From: Ryuthela nishihirai
Lineage: Eukaryota; Arthropoda; Arachnida; Araneae; Heptathelidae
Length of the DNA stretch: 64,000 nucleotides
Assembly (NCBI GenBank): GCA_038380435.1
Contig: JAWZYU010000013.1
Coordinates: 9,313,901-9,377,900, forward strand
Direction: 5' to 3'
The notes below the pieces were generated by a model. That model worked only from the letters and a program-made list of their open reading frames with translations, had not been told where the DNA came from and did no database searches. The translations under genes and the position numbers were made by a program. Positions 22,341 through 32,609 of the stretch are shown piece after piece (position 1 is the first letter of the stretch; the number at the start of each line of letters is the position of its first letter).

Positions 22341-23204
22341 CTTTAAAATTCAGCACAGAAGGTTGGGTTTATACAGTTATACCTCACAATGTACATATCC
22401 TGCATTGATGGTGGTAAGTAGGCATGGCATGTATTGTCAAAATTAGAATCCTGGTGGGTACTAATTTTCAATCCCAGCGAACCAAAAGTTGGTGGACTGT
22501 GGTCACTCCTTGGATGGAGAGCTCTGAGAGGATCTACTCCTCAGAGATGTTTAGGAAGCCCCACTCAGAAATCATACTTATTTTGGTGTTCCCTCAAGAC
22601 CTTCCATCATATGGATGAGCAGGAAGTTGGGGGCAGAAGAAGCAAACAACAATGAAGCATTAGAGGAATATGGAGAAGCTCTGAGTGTTAAGGGCCTGCA
22701 GTTTCCAGCAAGTTGTCAGATCTTACACACTTATTTCAGTGTTCCCTCAAGATCTTCTATCATATGGATGAGCAGGAAATTAGGAACAGAAGAAGCAGAC
22801 AATGATGATGAAGTAGAGGAAGATGAAGGATGATAAGGATAGAGACTTGTGTCGAGCCCTCTTTATGGTGAGGTGAAGAAGGTGGAAATGAAAAAGCCAT
22901 GATTATAATAATAATGGTTCAGTGCTCTGGGACCCACCATGGAGCTCAACAAGGGGATACCAAGCTGGCAAGGGCACCATACCCTCACAGCCAAAGTCCT
23001 CGCAAAAAAGGAATGAAAGTGTGAGGAAACTGACAAATCTATACCTGAATATGGGCAAAGACCTGTGAACTTGTGTGACCCCCTTGTGTGGGAGCTCTCA
23101 TTTACCAGAAGCAAAGGCTGAACCATTGTATAGCACTGCTGCTCAACCCTGCAACAATCAGGCTTCCTAATAAGTAAACAGCAAAATGGGGCTCCGCTAG
23201 TAGT
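22341..23204. other. Unassigned intron sequence with a ~150-bp-spaced direct repeat
   Basis: GTGTTCCCTCAAGACCTTCC at about 22588 recurs near 22738; each copy continues through CATATGGATGAGCAGGAA. The rest, 22.86-23.20 kb, has moderate GC but no open frame I can assign. Confidence 0.4.
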
Positions 23205-23214
23205 CATGAGTAAA

Positions 23215-23409
23215 AAAACCCCATAAATACCCCCTCAAGCAGCTGCTTGCCACATAGGTCTGACAGGAGCCTGTCATTTTATGTGACAAAGTAGAAGATC
23301 TGAGAGGATGGCAGGACCTCAGCAGAAAAATAACACATACAACCATGCCTTATCTGGGGCTCGAACCCAGGTCCCTTAGATCAGTAGCCAAGTGCGCTAA
23401 CCACTCGGC
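23215..23409 (-). mobile_element. SINE-A copy, full length with target-site duplication
   Basis: Complete reverse-complement SINE-A flanked by the direct repeat CATGAGTAAA (23205-23214 and 23410-23419). The duplication defines the element's ends: the tRNA-like head starts at its right end and the A-rich complement of the tail lies at the left. Confidence 0.9.
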
Positions 23410-23443
23410 CATGAGTAAAGGAGAGTAGAAAAGGACCTATGAG

Positions 23444-23831
23444 TTGGGTTGGGTTGTTTTACCTCTGAGCGGCACTTTTTTGCACACCATGGGCTAAATG
23501 GCCAGGTCACATGTACCCCGAAGGCTCAGAGAAGGTTGGGGGAGGGGACCCACTGGAACAGCTGTTGGGAGACAGATGGTAGCCTCCCGTCAAGGCCATC
23601 CAGTGTGTTCTTTGACGTGCACAGGGTATGGCTCTCCCGCACACGGGGCCACGGCTTAACGTCCCATCCGACGGACGACAGCCTTTCCAAGCCCATCGGT
23701 GTCCCCTACTGACTGTGGGCAGGGCGGGGAATTTTGCGGAGATAAATCTCAACGCTGACCCAGCTGGGACTCGAACCTGGGAAGTACAGATTACGAGCCT
23801 GGCGCGCTACTGACTGAGCCACCCCCACCCC
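23444..23831 (-). mobile_element. SINE-B copy, full length with target-site duplication
   Basis: About 388 bp. On the minus strand the head has an A box (TGGCTCAGTCAGTAG) and a B box (GGTTCGAGTCCC), resembling an elongator tRNA-Met-like promoter. A GC-rich body follows (GGACGTTAAGCCGTGG, then GCACGTCAAAGAACACACTGG), with a terminal AAACAACCCAACCCAA. It is flanked by AGGACCTATGAG at 23432-23443 and 23832-23843. Confidence 0.92.
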
Positions 23832-24091
23832 AGGACCTATGAGTAATTACCCAAATCCTCCTTTCTAGGCACATGGGTTACTATGCATGGCAAACACACA
23901 GGTGAGCATTTAGAACCTGTGAAGGCAGTGAAGGTATCTGAACTAGGGGAACCTTCAGATGGTGGTTCCCTAACCACATATAGGAACTCACATTGAGGGG
24001 CATTAATGTAAGAGATGACTTGAAATGATAAAAAAAATGAATATTTCTTTAATGTTAAAAATGAAAGAACTTTGAATTTCACAAAGCTTAC

Positions 24092-24143
24092 CTGTATTCC
24101 TCTTTTTGAGAGGTGCTCAAACAAGGCTTTCCTCATCAGTAGC
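24092..24143 (-). CDS. GDPD1: GDPD1-like phosphodiesterase, penultimate coding exon
   Basis: A 52-base exon reading LLMRKALFEHLSKRGIQ, the helix and strand before the last exon in GDPD1-type enzymes. The acceptor is TTTCTTTCAG just above 24143 and the donor CAG/GTAAGC is at 24092/24091. The exon's first base completes the codon begun by AA at the end of 48295-48360 (AA+G, Lys), giving WLIDKLLMRKALFEHL. Its end is phase 0, matching the last exon. It lies 89 bases from the 3' end of a 4.6-kb LINE and about 250 bases from a SINE-B. Too short to notice as an ORF; supported by family sequence plus splice phase. Confidence 0.9.
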
Positions 24144-24689
24144 CTGAAAGAAAAAAAAATGAAAAAGAAAAATTTATAATTTTTGCTGCATTATGTGAAA
24201 AAAATAAAACTATGCTGAGCAATTTATAGTATGTGGTTTGGTTGTTTAGGGTTTTATGGTGCATTAGCATCTAAGGCTATAATGAGCCAAACAAATGTCC
24301 TAAAAAAATGATAAAAGTCATGATACCCTAAGCCAAATTTAAAAATAAATTACAAAGACAAACACAAAAAATGCAAATCAATAAAATGGAACATACAGAA
24401 CAACAATGAACAATTGTATAAACATGCTATATATATATATATCTATAACATAAAAGTAACCCAGGTGTAAGCAACCTGGGTTAAACATATAGAATAATAA
24501 AAAGGGAGTAAAATTACAAGTGAGTAAAATATCCAGTATATTGTAAAAATTTAAATACAGAGCTGAAAAAACAATGATCAGATAACAGATGTCTGAGTGT
24601 AAGGGGCTCGGGCATAAAATCACGATGGTTAAAAAACATATGATGTTCATAGGTAAAACATGGACAAAAAATAAAAATATGTTTGATTG

Positions 24690-25430
24690 TTAAAATGGTG
24701 TCGCAAAACTCACACTTAGGCTCGTCGTCCATCTGAAGAAGAAATGAATGTGTAAGAAATGAATGACCTAAGCGGAGCTAAGCAAGTACAACTTCCTCCT
24801 TGCGATTTCTGCACTAACAAGACTGCCATGGTTTGATGATAGGTTTGATCTCAAAGAACTTGTTCATAAGCAGTTCTGACAAGATCTCTGCCACTGTGCC
24901 TGGAGCTCGATGGAAAAACACTGTGGGAAATCCAAGTATGGAACCGGCAGTGGAGAGTCGGACAGGGGCATGGCTGATGTGGCAGCAGCATCTGCCAAGT
25001 CATTGCCCCTAATTCCGACATGATCGGGCACTCAACAGAAGAGAATTGTGGTGGTGGCTGCCAGAAGATGAAGCTGCTGGCAGATCTTAGAAAGAACTGG
25101 GCGAGGCCAATGCCTCACCGAGATCAAAACGTGTAGCGAGCTATGTGAGTCAGTGTAAAGCACATACTGATGATGATGCTTAACTGCCACGTGGTCCAAG
25201 GCGAGACTGATAGCGTACAACTCTGCAGTGAAGATGAAACACTGCAGTGGGATCTGGTCTGCAATGATTACATCACAGCAGACCATGGCTGATCCCACTG
25301 ATGTGCTGGACTTCAAGCCATCTGATATGACAGGCAAGAAGTTCAGGTACTCAGCATAATGGCTGGCAAAGAGTTGACGGTACACATAGTTGGGTGTAAA
25401 GGCCTTCCTCAGCCTGCACAGGGAAAAATC
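24690..25430 (-). pseudogene. J1 RNase H and C-terminal zinc motif
   Basis: The frame at 25032-25385 holds RNase H landmarks: SVGSAMVCCDVIIADQ, the AELYAISLALDHVA helix with its catalytic-type Glu, and VLYTDSHSSLHVL with the TDS aspartate. After a stop, HVGIRGNDLADAAA follows. In another frame at 24690-24732 is CEFCDTILTIKHIFIFC, the Cys/His motif that closes I-clade ORF2 proteins. Stops and at least one frame change separate the pieces. Confidence 0.82.
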
Positions 25431-25933
25431 ACAGGAAGGGGAAACAGTGAGCCCCGGTGGGAGTGACTTGGCTGTCGACTGTGTGATGCTTTCGAGACTG
25501 GTGTTGATGTCTCTAAGGTAGCCTCAGACTCGCAAACCAAAAGGATGAATAGCAGTCGGCTGATTAGTGTAAAGCACTTCCCACTTTGGACTGAAAATGG
25601 AGTCCCAAGTGTGATGACCAGGCAGGGATCATAATTTAGATGCATATTGTAAGGACAACTGCTGATGGTGAAGAGATAAAGACTGTTCGTCAGTCTCAAC
25701 ATAAAGACTCTGGACTGGTGAGGTGTGGAAGGCTCCTGTGCAAACATGGAAAGAACTGGAGGGGTCCAGCACCTTCACCATCAAATAAAGGGCAGAGTCG
25801 TACACCTGGAATCTGCAGTCCAGTTTTGACTGGATAAGTGTATGGTACAGGCGGAGCAGAGAACATCGGTCAGCTCCCCAGGAGAGAGAGAGGAGATGAC
25901 TTGACGATGTTCATTGCCCAAGTGCACTTGGAC

Positions 25934-27138
25934 CTAAGATGACTTATGTGTGGTAAAAAGGTCAATTTCCATAGTGAAGATGAGACTGAGAAACTTGGTC
26001 TCCGCCACAACTGGAATGATATTACCCCCGAGACATAGCTTGGGATCCAGATTAAGATTATGCTTGTGGCAAAAGTTCATGCAAGCGTTCAGCAAGTTCA
26101 TGTTCTGTGGGGAGAACTGAAACCTGTTTGTCGTCGCCCAAACTGAAAGATTGTTGAGGGTAATTTGCAGTTGTCTTCCAATGACCTCATGCTGGGCGAA
26201 GAGCAAAAGATGCTAAAATTGTCAACATAGAGGGCATTGCCTACAGATCGAGGAAGTTGTTTAGTAATAGAATTAATCTTGAGAGCGAAAAGTGTAACAC
26301 TCAGAACTCAGCCTTGTGGCACCCCCTGTTCTTGGGGGTATGACTGCGACCAAGTGTTACCAACAAGGATGTGAAAAGAACGTGCCAATAAAGAGTTGGA
26401 GATGAAGATCGGCATGTGACCCTGAAGCCGAAGCTATGGAGGTCACAAAGAATGCCGAATCTCCAAGCTGTGTCGTATGCTTTTTCGATGTCAAAGAAAA
26501 CTGACACCAGGTACCCTCTACATAAAAATGAATTTCTGATAGCCAATTCGAGGTGTATCAGATGGTCAAGAGTTGACTATTGCCTGCGAAAGCCACACTG
26601 GGTGTTGGAAAGAAGGTTATGATGTTCTAAATACCAGGAGTCTGCATTTACCATTCTTTCCAATACCTTGCACACGCAGCGCGTCAACGCATTGCGATGA
26701 TAATTGGAAGGAATCTTGGAATCCTTTCCTGGCTTCGGGAAGGCCAAGACCTCTCGCCAGGAGTCCAAAAACTGCTCCTCGAGAAAAAATGCGATTGAAA
26801 AGATGGAGCAGCCGATCCTTACTCGATGGTGAGAGATGTTGGAGTACGGCATAATGGACATTGTCCGGCCCGACAGCAGATGCACAAGAGGAGTGCAGAG
26901 CAAGGCGAAGCTCCTCCACTGTGAATGGCCTGTTGTAAGGCTCCAGGTCATTCGAATGGAAGGACAGTGGAGAGCGTTCCGCCCTGCTCTTCTGGGCCAG
27001 AAACTCAGGGGAGTAAGAAGAAGAAGAGATGGAGGAGAATGACTCCCCCAGAGTGTTGGCAATTGCTTTGGGATCAGCAATTGCCTGTCCATTGTGCTCC
27101 AGGATCAATAACAAGTGGGACGTGCAGTTCCCACCCAT
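25934..27138 (-). pseudogene. J1 reverse transcriptase domain
   Basis: RT landmarks in order on the minus strand: AVGPDNVHYAVLQHLSPSS, FPKPGKDSKIPSNYH (the FKPGKD-like block), LLSNTQCGFRRQ, YLVSVFFDIEKAYDTAW (motif A, catalytic Asp) and the motif C region near 26210-26250. Motif C reads YVDN where the second catalytic Asp is expected; the sister copy near 36.2 kb reads YVDD. Frames change several times. The thumb-region segment NLSVWATTNRFQFSP follows at 26100-26170. Not functional. Confidence 0.85.
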
Positions 27139-27216
27139 CTACTGGACTTTATCCCACAGGACCATAGAACTGGTCGTGTGGGTGATAGAAGACATGTAAT
27201 TGATCCAAGATTCCTT

Positions 27217-27375
27217 CTGGCTCTGGTGCCGAATGAAACGAGCTTTCGCCCTGGCGCCGAACGAAACGAGCTTTCGCCCTGGTGCGTTTGAACTTTTCAA
27301 GGTTGGGGGACATTGGATATCTCTGAAACGTTGCTCTGAGCCTTACGAGCCTTGCTCTGAGCCTTACGAGCTGCG
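27217..27375. repeat. Two small tandem duplications inside LINE J1
   Basis: GAAACGAGCTTTCGCCCTGG occurs twice about 33 bp apart (27236 and 27269), and TTGCTCTGAGCCTTACGAGC twice about 20 bp apart (27332-27372). These are local duplications within the element, absent from the sister copies as far as I can see. Confidence 0.65.
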
Positions 27376-28249
27376 GTGCAATCTGGATTCCACCACGGTT
27401 TTGGAAAACGAAGAAACTGTGTTGAAGTTTGAGGAATTGTTGATGTAGCTGCTTCTACAATACAGTCCGTAATCTCCGCTACTGCCACATTGATGGGCTC
27501 CTGGGTGATAGAGTGGTCATCGAGCTCAGAGAGCAGCTCGATGACCACTCCAGTCAGTCCGATCCACTGTGAGACATGTGAAGGGCTGCAAGGCCCCCCA
27601 CGGGAGATGGTGCACACCATGAGGAGGTGATTGCTTCTATAAGGGTTTTTCTCGACCTCCCATGTAAAGAGTGGAAGAATCGAGGAGGAGCAGATGGTAA
27701 GGTCAATGGCAGTGAAACTGCAGTTTGGGAAGTGAAAGTAAGTACTGACACCGGTGTTCAACAGGGAGAGAGAACAATCCAGGAGCCACTGCTCCAGGAC
27801 CCCGCCCCTCCCGTTGGTGTCAGCACTGCCCCAAAGTGAACTGCGTCCATTGAGTTCCCCTATTATGAGGAAGGGGGACAGCAGCTGCGAGATGAGATCG
27901 TCAAGGTCTTCCTGGAAGACAATGCTCCCAGGTGGAAGATATACAGAGCAGACAGTCAGCGAGAACCCCACGACGAGACGGATGGCTACTGCCTCTAAGT
28001 CGTTGGTGAGGGGTACGACCTGGAATGGAGAATGGTTGCTCATGAGGATGGTGACACTCCTGCGAGCTGGACCATCTCCATCCCAGTCCCGGCGAACTAG
28101 TGAAAGTGCCGGATCATTGGATCTGTGACTGGCTGCAAGTATGTCTCCTTCAGGCACACACAGATAGGCTGGTGTGCCTGAAGAAGAGCCTTGATGTCAT
28201 CAATATTCCTCTGGAATCCATGACAATTCCATTGTAGGAGTGGAGCCAT
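27297..28249 (-). pseudogene. J1 ORF2 start and APE-type endonuclease
   Basis: ORF2 starts at ATG 28249-28247 with MAPLLQWNCHGFQRN (the QWN metal-binding block) and ICVCLKETYL (catalytic Glu). After a frameshift near 28105 the long frame 27297-28157 continues with SVYLPPGS, PFLIIGELNGRSSLWG, where the usual GDFN is GELN, and YRSNHLLMV, where the usual S/GDH is SNH. Two catalytic positions are therefore altered. The 286-codon frame is the best-preserved stretch of this element but encodes a mutated endonuclease. Confidence 0.82.
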
Positions 28250-28250
28250 C

Positions 28251-28832
28251 TCAGGTCTTAGAAGAGTGGGCAGACGATGAATTCCTATTCAACTTAACTG
28301 CCTCAGAGGACGGTTTAGTGAATAGGGGATGGTCGGTATCCATGTCTTTGGAATCATCCGAGGGGCATGGATCGGTGACCACTCTTTGTTGAGGAGTGAT
28401 TGTTTTCTTTTTTTGGCCCCGGTGGGGGCCCCTTCGGTTTGGAAGATCTAGCTGTCTGAGGACGGGAAGGAGGAGGATTCCAGTGGAGGTGGAAGGCTGA
28501 GTAGCAGGAATGGAAACCGAGGTTGATGTCGAAGTCGACACCACCCTCGGTTTTGCCTGCGTGAGGAGGTATTTTGCTGCAGGTGAGAAAGACTCAGTTA
28601 GTGGTACACTGATATCAGTCTGCACCACCAGTGAAGTCATTGGAACGGTGGGCTTTCCAATGACTGCACTGGCATAGGATACCTTGCCAGGTGGGGAGGG
28701 CGGTGCAGCTAGCTTTCTTACCTCAGCGTACGAGATGTTATTCACTCCTCTCAAGCATTGAATCTCCTTTTCCACCTTCCACTTCGGAGAGTCGTGGGAG
28801 TACGCCAGATGCTCCCAGAACAGTTCACACAA
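28251..28832 (-). pseudogene. J1 ORF1 (gag-like), C-terminal part
   Basis: The 193-codon frame begins inside a zinc-knuckle region: CVNC in one frame (about 28825) is followed, after a frame change, by EHLAYSHDSPKW. A C-x2-C-x4-H-x4-C pattern is expected here, with the last Cys now Ser. Then come KEIQCLRGVNNISYAEVRKL, a Ser/Thr/Pro-rich linker and a basic stretch (GPHRGQKKK), as in ORF1 proteins of I/Jockey-type LINEs. It ends TGA at 28251, one base before the ORF2 ATG. The N-terminal half is missing. Confidence 0.75.
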
Positions 28833-28837
28833 GGCTC

Positions 28838-28966
28838 ATCCAGTGTGTTCTTTAACGTGCACAGGGTATGGCTCTCCCGCACACGGGGCCACAGCTTAAC
28901 GTCCCATCCGACGGACGGCGGTCTTTCCAAGCCCATCGGTATCCCCTACTGACCGTGGGCAGGGCG
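28838..28966 (-). mobile_element. SINE-B internal fragment joined to LINE J1
   Basis: The middle of SINE-B in reverse complement (CATCCAGTGTGTTCTTTAAC to CTGACCGTGGGCAGGGCG). Its left edge is directly at the 5' truncation point of LINE J1, in the same strand sense. Neither SINE end is present. Confidence 0.8.
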
Positions 28967-28980
28967 ACTGAACAGGGACT

Positions 28981-29004
28981 ATATGTGTGTGTGTGTGTGT
29001 GTGT
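28981..29004. repeat. (GT)n microsatellite
   Basis: Uninterrupted TG/GT dinucleotide run of about 23 bases. Confidence 0.9.
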
Positions 29005-29612
29005 AAATTGTATGTTATTTAACGTCATTGTAAAAGTTTAATGAATTTTTGAGCTCATTAGTTATATTAATTATAGATTTAATGGCAGCTTAAGCTGAAT
29101 TTTTTGTTGAGTAAGAAGCTGAACTATTGTATTAGTCAAAGGTACTGAAGTTTCAGCGCAGTTATTGCTGATAGTTAAGATCATTTTTGTATTTATGTAA
29201 AGAGTAGAAGTGTCTGGACACACGATAGATAAACTTTTTGATATGCAAGTTTATTTCAAGCTTAGTATAGCTTTAGTATTATATTGAGCTTAGTATACCT
29301 TTGAGTGCTGTTAAAAAAAAGTTTAAAATTTCATAAATTCAGAATTTTGGCAGATCGCTAAACATGCTTCCTAGAAATATGGCTGATTCTGCCATTATGA
29401 CTCCCAACTTAGTAAAAGTAAAAAATAGGTTCCAGGATGTGATGAAAGAAGCAGGTGTTAATGAACCTGCTTAAAGATCCTTGGGAGAAAAGAGGAATGA
29501 CAACAACCCCTAAATTTGTTTTGGCTCCTCAGTGTATATTCTCCATATAATGATTTTACACATCTAGCTACTGAATTATTTTCATGAAGATAACAGAAAG
29601 GAGGTGATATTC
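29005..29612. other. Intron sequence, nothing recognised
   Basis: No supported feature. Confidence 0.3.
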
Positions 29613-29921
29613 AACTCATGAAATAAAAAGCTTAAAAAAATGGGTTTGCCATGAGTGGGATTCAATTATTTAACGCCATGAACATGAGCGACAAATATTA
29701 AATTCCATCTCTACGTGGCAACACAGTTGCCCACTTTCCAGGATATATGGTGCCACTGTGCGAATCAAATAAATAAATCCCGAAAGTTTATATGTCACAC
29801 TGGCTAGAAGAAACGTTAGCTGATGATGGTTTAGTGGTTAGCATAACTGACATGTTTTCCAGAAGATGTGGGTTCGAATTCCACTCACGGCAATACCAAT
29901 TTTTTTCAGCTTATTATTTCA
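29613..29921. mobile_element. Second tRNA-like foldback element
   Basis: The arm 29613-29665 (ACTCATGAAATAAAAAGC, then GCCATGAGTGGGATTCAA) is the imperfect reverse complement of 29868-29921. The right arm contains the 3' part of a tRNA-like block (A-box-like GGTTTAGTGGTTAGCATAAC from about 29829, B box GGGTTCGAATTCC). The layout parallels 18410-18928, but the arms are shorter and more diverged. Confidence 0.55.
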
Positions 29922-29979
29922 TGAGTTCCATGTCTGTATAGGACACACATCCTATGATTCTTTACTACTGAACTGATGA

Positions 29980-31140
29980 TATTGAAACATTCATCTGGGG
30001 TACTATAGAGTTATATCAGCTGTATGATGTTGCCGAATGACATAATAAACTGCATTATGTCCCAGTTAGTATTGCCTTTAAGAGAATTTTTAGAAGTGAG
30101 AACTATAACTTCAATTTCAACTTTAGTCAGATTTGCCCGGCAATACAATGCAATAAGAGAATCTGCAAAAATGGCATTAAATCAAAAATGGATGCATCCT
30201 CACCAATGCAATAATACAAGGTAGTCTCACGAAACATGCATGACCAGAAGTTACACTGTCCAGACAATTGGTGCCGAACGTGCCTATAATGATGCAGAAT
30301 GAGAGAAATAGAGCTTATGTTTCACATCAAGCTTCAAATGATAAAATTAGACCAAAACATTTGCTATGAATAATCAAAAAACTTTCAGATGTAGTTTTTG
30401 TGGCCGACTAGGGTCCATGGAACAATTTTGATACAGAAAAAACGGCAATCAGGAAACTTTCTTTAGGATCTTTGAAGTAAGAGTACAGAGTTCCTCAAGA
30501 AAAGCCCTCTCCTAAGTCTTGCCACTGTTGGTACACATAATGTGCCAGAATTACCTTTCGTGAAGCTTGGTCAAGAAAAAACTGAATTCATAGATTGCAT
30601 CGATACAGGAGCTGATCTTCCATGTTTATCTGAGAAAGTTTTAGATGAAATTAATCAAAGTAGTGAATTAAAATTGCAGCTGAGGTCTCATGGACCTTAG
30701 AACTTATCTTGTAGTCTAAAGCAACATGTGTTCAGGAAGAAATTGTAAAATTTCCTATCAGTTTAAATAATGTGGATTTAGAGAAAAATCTTGATTAATG
30801 CAGAATTAGATGATAATAATAAAAGTATAGAATCAAAGGTTTTAAAGGAAAATAATGATGAATTACTAGGTGATAATGAGCAAAGCATCCCAGAAATTTT
30901 TTTGAATGCAAATAATCTTGATGAATTTAACAAGAATTTTTTTTTTACTGTTAAAAGCAGGTATAAACAACCCTGGATTGGGAGTAAAGGACAACTCTGG
31001 ATCTATGTAGAGGCAGGTATAAACAACTCTGGAAAGCACAAAGCCAGGCTTTTTAAAGACAAGCACGTAGCGAGATGTGAATGAGATGATGACAGCCTGC
31101 AGAGTGACAACCATCAACGTAGCAATCAAGATAGAATAGA
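29980..31140 (+). pseudogene. LTR retrotransposon gag-protease remnant (Gypsy-like)
   Basis: Three successive pieces on the plus strand: a gag-like helix region (30024-30224, LREFLEVRTITSISTLVRFA), a zinc-knuckle start (RCSFCGRLG, about 30388-30414, lacking the usual His/Cys end), and an aspartic protease block (ELPFVKLGQEKTEF, then IDCIDTGADLPCLSEKVLDE around 30545-30650). The protease has the catalytic DTGA triad. A 97-codon acidic frame follows (30791-31084). The pieces are in different frames with stops; no LTRs were identified. An RT/RNase H piece near 40 kb may belong to the same element. Confidence 0.7.
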
Positions 31141-31599
31141 TGATAAATAGTAGATATATCTTCAGAAGTGCCTACACCTAGCTTATCAATCGGTTAGTCT
31201 ATCTCCGAGAACTGAATGGATGATGAATTATCTCAATGGAGTGCCAACAATGAATATTTAAGTATATTATTATTCTTCCACTGTGGCACTAATGATATAG
31301 ATGATTTATTTCTTTTTTCTGGAATAGATGAAGACAACAGAGACAATTGAAAATTATTTATTGTTGTTCATACTTAGAGAGAGATTTTAAAATGTTTTAA
31401 TTTCATGTTGAAATCTTATAGTATCAGACATTTTTGAAAAGTGAATTTATTACACAATGCTTATAGTGATGAGATAACTTGAAGTGAATAGATTATTTAT
31501 ATGTTCTGGTTTATCTGAAGTTCTAGTTAAATCATACAGAGTTATATTTTATATTAATTTTTTGTATTAATATTTATAATAATTTTCAGGTGTATTTAT
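31141..31599. other. AT-rich intron sequence, nothing recognised
   Basis: No supported feature; it could be decayed retrotransposon sequence. Confidence 0.3.
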
Positions 31600-31890
31600 G
31601 AATTTGTTGCAATTTTTTTTTCATTTCAGCTGACTGATAGCTGAATTGAGCATAACGATGTAATAACTGTATTTTAAGTCCAATTATGAAATAGTTGTGA
31701 ATTTTTTTTTGTTTCAGATGACTGATTAGCTGAATTGAGTTTAGTGATGTAGTAACTTTAGTTGAAATGTAGTTATAACATTGCTGTGAATTTTCATTTC
31801 AGTTGACTGATAGCAGAATTGATTACTGTAAGTTAAAATTGAATGATTATTGAATGATAGCAGAATTGATTATTGTAAGTTAATAAGAAA
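31600..31890 (+). repeat. Tandem repeat, ~90-95-bp unit, about three copies
   Basis: Units share TTTCAGCTGACTGATAGCTG-like sequence (31625, 31716, 31798), then GAATTGAG, a GATGTAGTAAC-like stretch and TTGTGAATTTT. The last part contains a smaller duplication of AGCAGAATTGATTA (about 31812 and 31860). Confidence 0.7.
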
Positions 31891-32197
31891 TTTGAAATTA
31901 TAAAAATGTTTATGGATGTAAATGATGAGAATGAATTAGTATACAGTGATTATATAAATCGCATTTGAAGTATATTTTTGCATTTGAAGTATAGTTTTGT
32001 ATTGAAAGTGATATTCTTTATGTAAAACTTGAATGGAATTGTATTGGATGAAATGTTAGCTTCATATATGATAAATTACTGATGGAACTTTTTTTTACAC
32101 TTAGACATGTCACCTGCAACTTTTCCTCTTCAAGGCATGCGACATGAACTACAATTATATTCCGCATTTATCAAAAATAATTATCCATACATAGTTA
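31891..32197. other. AT-rich intron sequence, nothing recognised
   Basis: Contains only a short duplication of GCATTTGAAGTATA. Confidence 0.3.
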
Positions 32198-32210
32198 TAA
32201 CACATCTAGA

Positions 32211-32596
32211 GTTGGGTTGGGTTGTTTTACCTCTGAGCGGCACTTTTTTGCACACCATGGGCTAAATGGCCAGGTCACAAGGACCCCAAAGGCTCAGAGA
32301 AGGTTGGGGGAGGGGACCCACTGGAACAGCTGTTGGGAGACAGATGGTAGCCTCCCGTCAAGGCCATCCAGCGTGTTCTTTAACGTGCACAGGGTATGGC
32401 TCTCCCACACACGGGGCCACTGCTTAACGTCCCATCTGACGGACGGCGGCCTTTCCAAGCCCATCGGTGTCCCCTACTGACCGTGGGCAGGGCGGGGAAT
32501 TTTGCGGAGATAAATCTCAACGCTGACCCAGCTGGGAGTCGAACCTGGGAACTACAGATTAGGAGCCTGGCGCGCTGACTGAGCCACCCCCGCCCC
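32211..32596 (-). mobile_element. SINE-B copy, full length with target-site duplication
   Basis: About 386 bp, close to the copies at 23.4 and 62.4 kb. Flanked by TAACACATCTAGA at 32198-32210 and 32597-32609. The A box sits near its right end; the CCAACCCAAC terminus is at the left. Confidence 0.92.
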
Positions 32597-32609
32597 TAAC
32601 ACATCTAGA

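Larger units (their letters stand above)
24232..28837 (-). mobile_element. I-like LINE J1 (5'-truncated, ~4.6 kb)
   Basis: Domain order on the minus strand is: end of a gag-like ORF1 with a zinc knuckle (28251-28832), APE-type endonuclease (27297-28249), RT (about 25934-27138), RNase H (25032-25385), a terminal Cys/His motif (about 24690-24732) and a 3' UTR ending CCTAAACAACCAAACCACA. RNase H after RT plus a C-terminal CCHC is characteristic of the I group of non-LTR elements. ORF1 stop and ORF2 start are separated by one base (TGAGATG at 28253-28247), suggesting re-initiation in the ancestor. Multiple frameshifts and stops make this copy dead. It sits in the GDPD1-like intron, in the gene's orientation. 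Confidence 0.88.

Noticed and set aside
23449..23813. Open frames across the SINE at 23.4-23.8 kb, also at 32.2 and 62.6 kb
   Set aside because: Nearly the same peptides recur at every SINE-B copy on either strand because the body is GC-rich and stop-poor; they are not proteins.
27627..28128. Plus-strand ORFs of 70 and 124 codons
   Set aside because: They are antisense to the LINE J1 endonuclease; the minus frame carries the domain motifs.
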